DNA of 64,000 bases from Tenodera sinensis (taxonomy: Eukaryota; Arthropoda; Insecta; Mantodea; Mantidae): the NCBI GenBank assembly GCA_030765045.1, contig CM060964.1, positions 277,414,388-277,478,387 on the forward strand, read 5' to 3'. The first letter of the stretch is position 1. Each line of letters starts with the position of its first letter. This document shows, in pieces, positions 33,313 through 44,439 of this stretch. The notes under the pieces are model-generated. The model did not search any database and had not been told where the DNA came from. It worked only from the letters and a program-made list of their open reading frames with translations. The position numbers and the translations under genes were made by a program.

Positions 33313-34296
33313 TAAAATGGCTCCAAATTTGATTAAAATACTGTATATTTAAGACATTTACATGACAAGTAAAAGATATAGCTGAATTTTGTAAGGTAGA
33401 TTCACAATCTTTTTTTTTTCATGTGTTTGTACATGTCTGCAGTCCTGGTACAGCTTGAAATACCCATGCCACGGTATGCAGCATGCCACTAGAGGAGCAT
33501 CCTGTTGATAAAGTAGAATATCATGCTGTGATTCATTTTCTGCATTTGAAGGGGAACAACGCTGCAACAATGAGCACTGAATTGGTGGAAGTGTATGGTA
33601 ACAGTACACCGCCATATGGCAGTGATTAGGTGATGCAGAGGCTTTCATTATGAACAGAAAAGTATGTATGATAAAGAACAAAGTGGCAGACCATCTCTCT
33701 GTGAAGAACAGGTAATCACAAGTGACATAGAGCCCCTCGTGCTTGAAGATAGACATATCACAATCAAAGTGAGTTTTCAAAATTTTGCACATTTTGAACA
33801 TGACAAAGCTCACCACTTGCTGGCTTCCATGACTGCTCACACCATTCAAAAGCCCACCGAACCAATACAGCAATGGAAATGTTCCAGCTTTGTCAGCCCA
33901 ACCCAGATAACTTTTTTAGCTGCCTAATCTCAGTACACCTGGAGGTAAAGGAGTCAAGCAAGCAGTGGACATGTGGATTCACCATTGCCAAAGAAGGCGA
34001 AGACCCAACCATCATTGGGAAGATGATACTAAGTGCTTTTTGGGTTGTCGTGGTGTGGTGCTAACAGATTACACTTGTAAGGGGCAAACGATCACAGGAA
34101 CATATTACCGAAATCTCATGGAAGATTACGGGGTCTGTCAAGTTGAAACATAACTGAAGCTATCTTCCTTTCATAGAAGTTTGAAAAGTGTGTTATAATT
34201 AATTTAATTTAAAGAGTGAGTCAATTAATAACACTAAACAACACTTACAACATAATTTTCCGGAACGTGTTTCGAAGGTTAACTTTCCTCCATTAT

Positions 34297-34586
34297 GTTG
34301 TGTTGTTGTTTTCTAGTGCCTTGCATCTGGCAATGAAGCCATTAGCATTCGTGCTTTCCAATACTTTTGAACTGTAGTTTCTTCTGATCTTAATGCTTCA
34401 CAGGTCTTCAAGTGGTCTTCGTTCATTTCTGCTGGATCGTTACACAGGACCCATATTGGTGAGGCTGAGATACCTATTCTGTAGAGATGACTTGCTAAGC
34501 AGTTGTGATTTGTCAGTAGCCGGAAGGTTGCAACAGCTGTTTTCCTTGGTCTCTGGGGGATTTTATCTGGATTGGAAAGTAGTTAA
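34297..34586 (-). mobile_element. I-type LINE A fragment inside PLE1
   Basis: The reverse complement matches the last 290 bp of 2654-3825, ending in the CAACA-type tail at the left. The 16-bp duplication AACTTTCCTCCATTAT lies at 34281-34296 and 34587-34602. The insertion point splits the hammerhead-like motif of the PLE1 left arm. Confidence 0.9.
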
Positions 34587-34789
34587 AACTTTCCTCCATT
34601 ATCAACTGGACAATAACTGGGTTTCCATGGTGCCTCATGGTGCGGATGGCGATGCTTCTTCTGATGTTTCTTCTGGTAACGGTTCAATGAACTTGCTGAA
34701 AATATCTTTCTGAGGAATGTCGAAATTAAATACTCGGTTTCTATTTTTTAAAATGAAGATATGTTCCCATGTGGACAGTTCTTGTTTTC

Positions 34790-35735
34790 AAACTCTGGCA
34801 GCCATACGTAGATGACATATTTGCAATAGTTCCAAAAAGACACATCAGTGATGCATTAAAACTTCGAACATACAGGACAAAAGTATAAATTTCACAGTGG
34901 AAGTAGAAAAAGATGATAAATTACCATTTTTAGATCTAAAATTAATCAAAAACAAGGATAGAATAAATTTCGGTATTCACAGAAAACCAACGCAGACAGA
35001 CAACTACATAAAAGCTAATAGTTACAATCCAAGAAGCCACAAACAAGCAATTTTCAATAGTTTAACACATAGATTGGTGAACATCCCTCTTTCAGCAGAA
35101 GAATACAAAACAGAATATTACAAAATAATTGAAATAGCACAAAAAAAGGCTTCCCCAAAGAATTAGTAGATAAAAAAGTAAAACGAGCAGAAAAGAAAAA
35201 ATTATTAAAAGAAACTACAACTCTCAACAGCAAAAACAACAATGACATTCAACAAATTCACATATTATCCATGGGCCTTTGATAAATTTAAAAAAGTGTT
35301 CAAGGAATACAACATTGAGCTAGCAGCAGTAAACCATTACTCCATAAAAAGCCTGCTACTTTCAGACATCAAAGATGCTATTCCACCTGACAAAAAATCT
35401 GGCATATACCAAATTGAATGCTGTGATTGTAATGAAATATACATAGGAAAAACCAAAAGAAATTTAGAAATTAGATCCAAGGAACACAGGAACATCAAGA
35501 GTAAACAATTAGAAAAATCAGCAGTTGCGTTTCACTTTTGGACAAAAATCATGACATAAAGCTAGAACCGAAACTTCTCAAACACATAACCGGAAAACAA
35601 GAACTGTCCACATGGGAACAAATCTTCATTTTAAAAAATAGAAACCGAGTATTTAATTTCAACATTCTTCAGAAAGATATTTTCAGCAAGTTCATTGAAC
35701 CGTTACCAGAAGAAGCATCGCCATCTGCACCATGA
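34790..35735 (+). pseudogene. PLE1 RT C-terminal part and GIY-YIG endonuclease
   Basis: Begins with WQPYVDDIFAIVPKR, RT motif C with its two Asp. KLPFLDLKL and INFGIHRKPTQTDNY follow, then the connector, then SGIYQIECCDCNEIYIGKTK (GIY and YIG elements and the paired Cys) and RSKEHRNIKS. The tail is TWEQIFILKNRNRVFNFN. Frameshifts occur near 34870, 35150, 35225 and 35545. In the nuclease part it is closely similar to PLE2. Confidence 0.8.
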
Positions 35736-35760
35736 AACACCATGGAAACCCAGTTATTGT

Positions 35761-35804
35761 CCGGTTGATAATGGAGGAAAGTTAACCTTCGAAATGCGTT
35801 CCGG
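35761..35804 (+). ncRNA. hammerhead-like motif in PLE1
   Basis: CCGG, core TTGATAA, stem II GGAGG/CCTTC, GAAA, then ATGCGTT where PLE2 has the cut-site triplet GTC, then CCGG. As in PLE2, core positions 3 and 8 are U and A. The GTT triplet may still be permissive. Confidence 0.55.
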
Positions 35805-36284
35805 AAAATTATGTTATAAGAGTTGTTTAGTGTTATTAATTGACTAACCCTTTAAATTAAATCACTGAAGCTGTCCAAGGAGGTCCTTTTGCTCCACACA
35901 ATGCCTCAGCTCATGCTACACAGGACACCGTCACACTTGCTGCTGCTTTGGGTTATCAACTTTTGCCTCAACCTCTGTATTTTCCTAACATGGCACCCAG
36001 TGACTTTTTCCTCCTTCCTCAGATAAAGAAACTATTGTGTGGCAGGCATTACTAGAATGATGACAAGATAATTTTCGAGGTGAAATAATTTCTGAACAGC
36101 CAAAATGCAGGCTTCTACAATCAAGGTTTCTCCCAAGTCTTCCATCGTTAAGAAAATTATGTTGTATTGAAGTGTGAATATGTAGAGAAAGACCAACACC
36201 ATCGCCAAGTTTTGTGGTGGCTACTTGATTTGTCAAGGTGATAAATTGATAATTAAAACTTTATGACAGCCCCTCATAAGGTAG

Positions 36285-36425
36285 AATCAGAGCTGAAAAA
36301 TTCAATGCTGTAGTCGACAACAAACTGTGTAGGCAAACCTTGTAAGATAGAATCAGAACTTAAAAAGTTCAGTGCCATAGTGTTCAGTGCTGATTCTACC
36401 TTATGAAGTTTGCATATACACGGTT
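36285..36425. repeat. degenerate foldback SINE-like repeat
   Basis: TAAGATAGAATCAGAACTTAAAAAG and an inverted GATTCTACCTTATGAAG form a weak palindrome that resembles the arm starts of the foldback SINE (gaggtagaactggaac). Old and without a tail or TSD. Confidence 0.4.
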
Positions 36426-36549
36426 TGTTGTGTATTAGAAGAATCAGTTATCATTGATTGGCCTTGTAAACGGAAACTGTATATCTGGAATTATCTGGTA
36501 ATAGCCTTTCCATTTCATTTTCATCTTTTTTTTTTTTTTGAAAGTGTTT

Positions 36550-38395
36550 AATGCCTGCTTTTACTACATATGGCACCACAGGCAGTGACACTGATGATGC
36601 ATGGAATGAAGATGGAGCACCGATGTATCAGTCCGTTTCTGACTCCATGGCTAAAACACCAGCCCAAAGACAATGTGAATACAAACAACATCTGAAGGAG
36701 CAAGGCAGTTAGGCATGATGGAAGGAAAAAAATAAGTGACTATGAGCAAAGGAAGAGCAATACTGAAACAAACAAAACAAGGAAGAGAATACCTCAAAGC
36801 TGAATATAGGAGACATAAGCAAACTCAGTGGGCAAGGCAGAAGATGAGAGACCAAGAAGGGATTGATAAGGATACTCCATCAACATCAGCGGCTTTCAAA
36901 AGCAGACAGCATTTTGGAAAGATGCAGAAAACGTGTTGAGGAAGCATTGCCGCAAACTCCATGCAAAAGAAAAGAAATGATTCGTAAGTTAGGAGTTGAA
37001 GAGGGATTACATGTTGTAAAACCAAAGCATTCTGTCCCGGTATCAGGAAAACAACTATCAGAGGAACTTAAAAGTGCAATCATCAAGATGATTCAATATC
37101 TTACCAAGCTCCTGGAAGAGATGATTTGATTGAAATTCATGTTCAAGGAGAAACAAAAGAAGTTCACATTAGGGATCTAGTGGTAACATTAAAAGAAGCA
37201 CATACACTCTTTCTACAAGACAAGAAATGTCTGTGGGGTTGACAAAATTCGCTGAATTACGCTCTGCTCACGTGTGTCTTCAAAGTCAGATCCCACTTAA
37301 TGTGTGCACATGCATTATACATGAAAGTGTAAAGTTTCTTCTCAAGGTGTTGTGTAAAAATCACGTACTCACTGAGACTGAATTTTGTAAGTTCATAGCA
37401 CAAGTGGTTTGTGATCAGAAATCGAGTGAATGTATGCAGGGAGGATGCTCCAAGTGCCCGGGATTGAGTGGAGCAGACATTTAGGATGAACTCGCTAATT
37501 CTCCATGCGAATGGAATCTGTGGAGTGCACGTAATGAAAGAATGGAAATTGAAGTAAAAAAGGGATCTGTAAAAGACTGCATTGAAGAACTGGCCAATTG
37601 CCTGCCACATTTCCTAAATTACATTTATGTAAAAAGACAGCAATCCGAGGCCTTTAAGAAGGCTCGGGGAAAATGTTGCAATTAGTGAAGCTGTGATACA
37701 GATTGACTTCTCTGAGAACTACACATGCAAGGAGCAAAATGAAATTCAAGCTGCCCACTGGAACAATACACAGATCTCAATATTTACTGCTGTTGCCTGG
37801 TATAGGAAAGAAGGTATTGGTGAAATTCAGAAGCAATCTTTTGCTTTGGTGTCTGATTATGTATCACTGACAAATTTGCAGTTGATATTTGCCTAAGAAA
37901 TATACATTCGGAAATGTTGAATATTGTTCCAAATCTTGAACTTGTGAAAATGTTTTCTGATGGAGCTGCTAGTTATTTTAAGCAGAAGTACACATTGAGT
38001 CATGTGACATATCTTTCTGAAGTATTTGGAATCCAAATTGAATGGCACTTCTTCGAATCCTATCACGGAAAGGGGGCAGCAAATGCGATTGGAGGACAAG
38101 TGAAGAGGATGGCATGGACAGCTGTGAAAGCGGGAAGCAGAATTGAGTGCTGAAGAATTTGTCAACACTGTTAGAAAGAAAACCAAAATAAGTGTTCTTG
38201 AGGTTTCTCTGCCTGAAATTGAAGAAGCAAAAGAATTTCTCGACAAAAGATTTGAACATATTTCACCTATACCATCCACTCAGCGGGTTTCATTATGTGA
38301 AAGTGTTAGGTTTAAATGTTGTGGAAAATGCTTTTCTTTCATGTGTGGAAAGTGTCAGAATGATGCACAACTTTCGGAAATAAAAACAGTGTAGT
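36550..38395 (+). pseudogene. unnamed transposase-like gene
   Basis: Plus-strand fragments in order: KMRDQEGIDKDTPSTSAAFK (near 36840), ALPQTPCKRKEMIRKLGVEE, IHVQGETKEVHIRDLVVTLK (near 37130), a Cys-rich segment (CMQGGCSKCPG), IQIDFSENYTCKEQNEIQAA with a possible catalytic Asp, MFSDGAASYFKQKY with a second, and FESYHGKGAANAIGGQVKR. The last piece ends at 38394 with CCGKCFSFMCGKC. About six frameshifts or stops divide it. I know this motif set only as a repetitive, unnamed gene family of animal genomes with transposase-like acidic motifs. I cannot give it a superfamily. Confidence 0.5.
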
Positions 38396-38399
38396 GATA

Positions 38400-39017
38400 T
38401 GCACATGTACTACATTTAGCACTCCTGCACCATGAGGAGTTCAATCCAGAATCTTGTGTTATAGGTATGCGCTGTGAGCTCTCATCTGTCGTCTTTGTTT
38501 GGTTTTGAGTCAGCTTTTTATACTTGCAATGACGTAACTGTGATAAAAAATGAGGGCTGTCAGCATCTGTTTATTCTGTTTATGTTGCATGACATTAATG
38601 CTTCTCCAAAGGATATGATTCTTCTCAAAACGATAAATACAATTATACACCCCTATGTATTACATGTATGTAACATATAATACATATCACTATGATTTAC
38701 CATATGTTATACCATGTAAAACAAAGACAAGGTATTACAACTTTCGCAAATGTCAGTCACAAACTCATGTCAGTTAGTCATGCTGACCTTTTGAATAAAT
38801 ATCTCCAAATGAGAATAACATGCCAAACCTTTTCTCAGTACATTTGGAAGCTTAGAAGTTCCTCTCTTAAGTGATTTTTCAGAACAAATCAAATAAGAAA
38901 ACTCGGAGAAAACAGAGGACAAAGGTTTGAAGGTGGAACTGCAGTTGAAAAAAATGTCAGTCACGAAAACTTTAGTGCTCATTATTAAATAATTGTTTCA
39001 CTTTTTTAAGGTTTTTA
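38400..39017. other. non-coding spacer
   Basis: AT-rich with only short unconvincing open frames. It may hold the 3' end of the preceding element. Confidence 0.4.
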
Positions 39018-39029
39018 TATTTCTTACCA

Positions 39030-39541
39030 CATCCTTATCCATCTAACAGCACTTCAAACACACGTAGTCTTCCAATGGATACCAGCTCACTGTGGACTGA
39101 GTGGTAATGAGGAAGCTGATTTTCTTGCAAAAAAGGGTACCAGCGGTGTACAAAAATCTATAGTTAATCTACCATTTTATGCAGCTAAAAGATTAGTCAA
39201 CTCTGAATTCAAAAAAATTATTGCAAAATATTACTATGAAAACTCAAAGAATAAGAGATGGGAACTACCAAACATTCAAACAGTAATTCCTGAGTATCCT
39301 CGAAAAACAGCAGTTGCAACCAGGTTGATTACAGGACATGATTGTCTGGCAAAACATTTAAACTGAATTGGGATATATTCTTCACCACTCTGTCCTCTAT
39401 GTGATCTGCAAGAGGAAATGGATCGAGACCACCTTCAAATATGTCTGGCCACTTCTAGTGCCCCATCCATCAGTGAAAAATATTGGAGAGTAAGAGGATT
39501 AATGACTTCATTGTCAGAAATCCAGCATTAGCTAACAACAG
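39030..39541 (+). mobile_element. I-type LINE B, 5'-truncated, with TSD
   Basis: The 12-bp duplication TATTTCTTACCA lies at 39018-39029 and 39542-39553. It encodes the end of an RNase H domain: QWIPAHCGLSGNEEADFLAK, then YPRKTAVATRLITGHDCLAK and the Cys-His tail CPLCDLQEEMDRDHLQIC. One TGA interrupts it at 39364. It is related to but distinct from LINE A (2654-3825). It supplies the reference for the tiny fragments at 23931 and 26903. Confidence 0.85.
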
Positions 39542-39857
39542 TATTTCTTACCATAACCGCCAATGTATTCTTGTCATCGTATGTCGTTAAAATAACATGT
39601 TGACACCTATATTGACCTTTAGACAGACATTTTAAGAAGAAAATGTAGTGTAAATGTCATTTAGCCACACGTGGAATTGCTCTAATATAAATTTCAAGTT
39701 TGAACACGTTATTCTATACAGAATTTTCTTCTCTAATAGGTTATATCCTTTTTAGGGCATTATACACTTCTATAGGCCCAAATTTCTACAGAAAACGTTT
39801 TTTTCAGTAAAACGATGTTTGTTGTTTCTATACTCATCACACACTAACTAATAAACT

Positions 39858-40830
39858 ACTAGGGTGATTCAAATATAAATGGCAATTTTGTTAAAAATAT
39901 TTATTGATTAAATATATACACAAGTGACTACATCAACATTTCTCTACATAGCCTCCTTCACACTGTACACATTTTTGCCAACGTTTCGGAAGCTTGAACA
40001 TTCCTTCTTCAAAAAAAGTTTGAGGACGCGTCGCCAACCAATTGCGCGCATGCTCCTCGACATCGTCATTGTTTTCAAAATGTTTCCCTCCAAGCGATTC
40101 TTTCATTAGTGCAAACAAAAAATAGTCTGGGTGGGACAAGTCTGAACTATAGGGAGGGTGTTCAAGGGTTTCCCAGTGCATGTCCGCCATTGTGTCCATT
40201 GTCAAATTGGCAGTGTGAGGCGTAGCATTGTCTTGGAGGATGACATCTCTGATGGGCATACACATCTTTTGCTTCAGTAGGCAGCTGTTACAGACCTTAA
40301 TAATTGGCAATAGTAAGCTGCAGTCACTGTACGTCGATCATGAAGAAAATTAACCAATTTCTGATGCAATTTCTTCGACAGTGGAGTGGTGATCACCTTC
40401 AATGAGCTCTCGAACGGCACGGATTTTATCATCTGTAAGACTTGACCTTGGGCGTCGAGCATGACTTTCGTTTTCCACAAATTCTCGGCCACCCTTAAAT
40501 TGTCTTTCCCAAGTAAACACTTGATTCTGTGACAGTGTAGTGTCCCCAAACTGTGCCCTTAAACAAGTTAAAATCTCTGAAGGTTTAACCCCTTCATTGG
40601 TTAAAAACTTGATAATAATGCTTTGTGCAACAGACGAAGGAATCTCTTGCTCACTCATGGTTGTGCTGACGCCAGAACCTAGCGAAGCAGCTAACAAAGC
40701 TAGTTCCCCCTCCCTAACAAACCAACCTTCAACCCCCCCACTGCACTGCCCCGCTCTGAACTGCTTCCTCCGTGATATGCTACAATTACCGTTTATATTT
40801 TTTTTCTTAGCTAGAGTAAACTATAGTGCC
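39858..40830 (-). mobile_element. internally deleted mariner element
   Basis: Left end GGGTGATTCAAATATAAATG after a TA. The right end is less clear, near 40790-40830. The minus-strand transposase begins MSEQEIPSSVAQSIIIKFLT at 40660, with the helix-turn-helix ending RELIEGDHHSTVEEIASEIG. The frame then passes directly to VILQDNATPHTANLTMD (second Asp) and YSSDLSHPDYFLF (third Asp). The block with the first Asp is missing. The element is about 1.0 kb against the usual 1.3 kb. Confidence 0.75.
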
Positions 40831-40859
40831 ACCACCTGCCTACTTTGAATAATCTATGT

Positions 40860-41280
40860 TTATTCTGTTAAGTGTTACAATTTTTTAAATTAAATGTTTT
40901 CGGGAAATTTTGTATTTGTTCACCGCAAAAGTCATGCAGTGGGAAACTGTTTTGTTATTGAGTTTACACCAGGGACAAAGCGAGAGCAAAAGTTGAGGAG
41001 GGTTAGAGACAGTTTTTAAAATAAACCAGAAGCCTGTAACCTCTTCCTTTGATCATATAAGGCAAACAAAAGGTATTCACCTACTCAGATAAAAGGCGTC
41101 AAGCATTAGACACAAGGCAGCAGTAAAAGTTAACATCAGTTCATAAAGATGTGTGTGTGTGTGTTTATACTGTATGGAACCTGTGAAGCGTTATTACATT
41201 ATTTATTTAATATTTTCCATAAATATGTGTAGTTGTGGAGGGGGAAGCTAGAAAGAGGGAATATATTGGTAAATTAAGAA
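40860..41280. other. non-coding spacer
   Basis: No gene; a short (TG)n run lies at 41151-41164. Confidence 0.5.
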
Positions 41281-41287
41281 TTAAGGA

Positions 41288-41690
41288 ATGCCAAATAATT
41301 ATGAATCTGTTAGATTATTTTTTTCAAGTCAAATGGATATTAATAAGGCAGTAAAAGTAACAGCTAAGGCTATCGGGTTTTCAGAAGCAGTAGTGCATAG
41401 GATTAAAAAGGAACTATTGAAAGGACCTCTAAGAATGCCACGAAAAAGAAAGCAAAAAGGGCAGCACAACATAAAACGCTAGGTTAACGCAATATGATGG
41501 AATAGTGCAAAGTGGAGTGCAGCGAATTGTTCATTCTTTAATGTTTGAAAATATACCACCCACGTTGAATATAATTTTGTCATGGTATCATCACGGTGAT
41601 GATACCCTAGCAAATTTCTCAATGGCTACTGAGTCAGTTCTTACATGATTTGCGGTTCAAAGGTGAAAGAAGGCATACATATAGTACATG
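41288..41690 (+). pseudogene. transposase N-terminal half, Tc1/mariner-related
   Basis: 64 open codons (AVKVTAKAIGFSEAVVHRIK, then GPLRMPRKRKQKG) are followed, past a TAG, by GVQRIVHSLMFENIPPTLNI and DDTLANFSMATESVL. This matches the DNA-binding half of a repetitive insect transposase, with a helix-turn-helix and then a conserved PTLNxIL segment. The catalytic half is absent, and the LINE at 41700 begins there. Confidence 0.5.
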
Positions 41691-41722
41691 TTGCAACGTT
41701 GCGCCCCTTTCAACGTGTACTG

Positions 41723-42369
41723 TCATCTAAGGTTGAGACGAGCTTTAGTATCAATCCTTGAGGGATGCCATTTTCTGTCATTACTTCCTTTGATAGAATT
41801 CCATTCGCTTAAACTCTGATTCTTCTGTTTTCTAAAAAATTGTAAATGAATTAAATCATATTTCCTTTTATGATTGTGAATAAGTATCTTAATATATTGT
41901 CTGCAGGTGTTATCATAGGCCTCTTCAATGTCAAGAGTGATTACCGACATGCTGGGAATGCCAGAAAGTGTTCCTTATTTCCAATAGTAGAATTATAAGT
42001 GTGTCTGTTGTAGAGTGATATTGTCAAAATCCATTTTGTTTAGTTATGAAGAAGTTGTTTTTCTCTAAAGTCCAGCGCAATCGATTGTGTAATCTTTTCC
42101 ATGATTTTGCACTGAGTGCATGTTAAGACTATGGGGTGATAGCGGTTTGCTCTGGTGTGACTTTTGTTTGGTTTCGGTACAAGTGTAATTGTGGCTTTAT
42201 GCCACTGATCAGGAAATACTTTATTAGCCCACATGTAATTGTAGATATCCTTAAGATAATTTAGGGCTGTAGTAGGAAGTTGTATCATTACATAAGATAT
42301 GATCTGGTTCAGGACTTATAGATTTACAGCTGTGTAGTGTTGTTGTCAATTCAGACATTGATATTTTAT
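41723..42369 (-). pseudogene. LINE C reverse transcriptase, motifs 1 to A
   Basis: LKDIYNYMWANKVFPDQWHK, then TITLVPKPNKSHTRANRYHP, the conserved segment before motif A, and MSVITLDIEEAYDNT with the catalytic Asp. Two breaks separate the parts near 42030 and 41955. The YADD motif is not present. Confidence 0.65.
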
Positions 42370-42423
42370 CATTGTATGGTTTATTACAGCTTCACGGGTG
42401 ATCAGCCGTGTGAGGTTTAAAAA

Positions 42424-42469
42424 CATTGAGCTTTCGGCCATTGTAGACACTATGGCCTTCATCAGAATG
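42424..42469 (-). ncRNA. hammerhead ribozyme motif in PLE3, intact core
   Basis: Minus strand: stem I CATT, core CTGATGA (42459-42465), stem II GGCCAT/ATGGCC, GAAA, GCTC, then AATG closing stem I. All invariant core bases are present. The predicted cut lies between 42428 and 42427. Stem III (AGCT) is very short and self-complementary, as in Penelope-type hammerheads that may act as dimers. Confidence 0.75.
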
Positions 42470-42649
42470 AAAAATGACCGTTACGACGACGACTTGATGG
42501 CATTCTGAGAACAGCCCGAGGTGTGTAATTCATGTACCTGCCCTTTTAGGGCTTAACCACTATATGATGGGGTGTGGGGTTGTAAGGAGGTAGCAAGATT
42601 ATGCTCCTCAGCGGCTGCTTTTTCAGTGTGCAACTTCCGTTGGGCACTG

Positions 42650-44400
42650 CTGGTGTAAGGGTCCAAATATGGGGATTTAGTAAATTTAGAATTTTTAGTC
42701 CAAGCTTATCTTGGAGCACTGTTGTGGGGTTCAGCTTTTGCTGTTGAAGGGATGTCTCCTTCGTTACCGGGGATACCCGCAAGCCATGCGGGGAACCCGG
42801 TGTCGCACACGCGTGCGTTCAGTGGGGTCATAGTCCCTAAGAGACCTAACCAGGGCACTCCTGTGTTGAGGAATCTGGTGGTATAAATTTCTTGCCCGGC
42901 GCCTAATTTCGTCCTCCACATACGGAAGAGACGAGGCTTCGTGCAGTAGTCTCAAAGGGAATCTGCGGCATACAGAATAGATTATCCGAAGTCCTCTATT
43001 CTGTATATGCTGCAGACACAGGAGATGGGAATCTGCAGCCATGCCCCAGATTTCGCAGGCGTATAGGACGACTGGGATTATGAGCACTCGAAAAAAGCGT
43101 AGCTTTAAGGGAATTGGCATCCCCGACCGCAGCATGGGGTACAGTGAGGCAGTTGCCCCGCCGGCCCGCGCTGACAGGTCGTTGATGTGTTCCCGGAAAG
43201 TAAGGCCTTTAGCTAGCTTCACTCCCAGGTAGGAGATGGTATTTACCCATTCGATCCTTCTACATAGATAGGTGAATGTGGGGAGATTGGCGGGGAATCG
43301 GCGCTTAGTGAAGAGTATGACGTGGCTTTTCTCCGGGTTAATGGACAATCGCCAACGCCTGCACCATTCTTGGATGAAGCGGAGGTGTCGCTGTATTGGG
43401 AGGAAGGTTCTGTTAGGGTGTCTGTTTGTTGTGTAGAGCAACATGTCGTCAGCATACTGGACTATGTTGACGTGCTGCTCGGTTGGTAAGTCGACCATGT
43501 AGACGCTGAAAAGCATGGGGGACAGGACAGAACCTTCGGGGACTCCGCATCGGATTGGCCTGCGTGTGGATTTATTTCCCGCCACTGTGACCACAAAGGA
43601 TCTGTGTTTTAGGTATGAGTGCATGAGATGTACCATGCGTGTGGGTAGCTCCAGTTGGATGAGTTTCCGGAGGAGACCAGCATGCCAGGTCGTAGAGAAG
43701 GCCTTCTCAACGTCCAGAGAGACCGCGGCGGTGTAGGCCTTGTCCTAGTATCCCAGGGCGGCAGCCTCCACCACACACAGTAGCTGCTGGGGTGTTCAGT
43801 GGCCAGGCCGGAACCCAAACTGATGGGGAGAGATGGCTCGAATGTCCCCTAAGATAGGGGACAAGCGGGCAAGTATTAGCCTCTCGAGTACTTTCGAGAG
43901 TACGGGCAGGAGGCTTATGGAGCGGTAATTTGCAGGATGGACCGGGCCTTTCCCTGGCTTCAGTATGCAAATCACCCGGGCCTCTTTCCACTCGTGTGGG
44001 AAGTGGCTTAGGGCGAGGCACATATTGAAAACCTTGGTCAGGTAGAGCACGGCCTTGAAAGGAAGATGGCGGAGCATGACAGGGGTTATCCCGTCAGGCC
44101 CCGCGGCCTTTTTGTGGTTGAGACGTCGGAGTACTCCCTGGACTTCACTAGGTTTGACGATGGGAAGCCGATCCGCCTCCTCAGGAGGACGTCGGAGATA
44201 TCTAGGTACCTCCCTACGGACACGGTCGGAGAACTCTAGGTCCTGTGGGTTGTCTCTCGGCCGCATGGTCCTCTCCAGGTATTCAGCAAACACATTTGCC
44301 TTGGAATGACCATTAGCTTTCTGCTCCCCGTATATATACAATGTTAGGTGGGAGAGGGGTTGCATTGCCCTGGCCAATGAGAGGGTGACGATTTGTGATT
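42650..44400 (-). mobile_element. Jockey-type LINE, GC-rich, inside PLE3
   Basis: The RT segment is flanked on both sides by Penelope sequence: the GIY-YIG tail near 44450 and the 3' region near 42600. Junctions are approximate and no target duplication was found. Base composition is much more GC-rich than anything around it, which points to a recent arrival from a differently biased source or a young active family. 5'-truncated: no endonuclease. Confidence 0.7.
42764..44390 (-). pseudogene. Jockey-type reverse transcriptase
   Basis: One frame throughout. LNHKKAAGPDGITPVML, then EARVICILKPGKGPVHPANY and RSISLLPVLSKVLERLI, are the early RT motifs. VSLDVEKAFSTTWH is motif A, IRCGVPEGSVLSPMLFSVYM motif B and VQYADDMLLY motif C, with all catalytic Asp present. 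The C-terminus ends RMACGYPR at the stop 42764-42766. Only two nonsense codons break it, a TGA after FRPGH (near 43798) and a TAG near 43748, each one transition from a sense codon. No RNase H domain is present, as in Jockey. Confidence 0.85.
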
Positions 44401-44439
44401 GGGCTTGCTGTTTCGGGCTATGTTTGTCACCGGCCACAG

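Larger units (their letters stand above)
34197..35870 (+). mobile_element. Penelope-like element 1 (PLE1)
   Basis: The left end (34197 onwards) is the reverse complement of the right end (to 35870): ataacactaaacaacactta... on the left, taagagttgtttagtgttat on the right. The left arm extends far enough to hold an inverted copy of the 3' coding end (34720-34788). The plus-strand centre carries RT from motif C to the GIY-YIG domain. A LINE fragment (34297-34586) sits in the left arm. Inserted in the mariner. Confidence 0.8.
33520..36170 (+). pseudogene. mariner-like transposase, split by PLE1
   Basis: The N-terminal part lies at 33520-34160: EYHAVIHFLHLKGNNAATMS, QSGRPSL, then QWTWIHH-like and CRGVVLTDYTCKGQTITGTYY segments across frameshifts. 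The C-terminal part lies at 35880-36165: DTVTLAAALGYQLLP, then FPNMAPSDFFLLPQIKK, with the third Asp of the mariner DD34D triad. The Penelope element 34197-35870 separates them, near the segment expected to hold the second Asp, and I do not see that residue. Many frameshifts make it dead. Confidence 0.7.

Noticed and set aside
33358..33873. 171-codon minus-strand frame
   Set aside because: Antisense to the mariner relic; composition and lack of domains argue against a gene.
38474..38982. Several 60-70 codon frames after the transposase-like gene
   Set aside because: No conserved motif or splice context.
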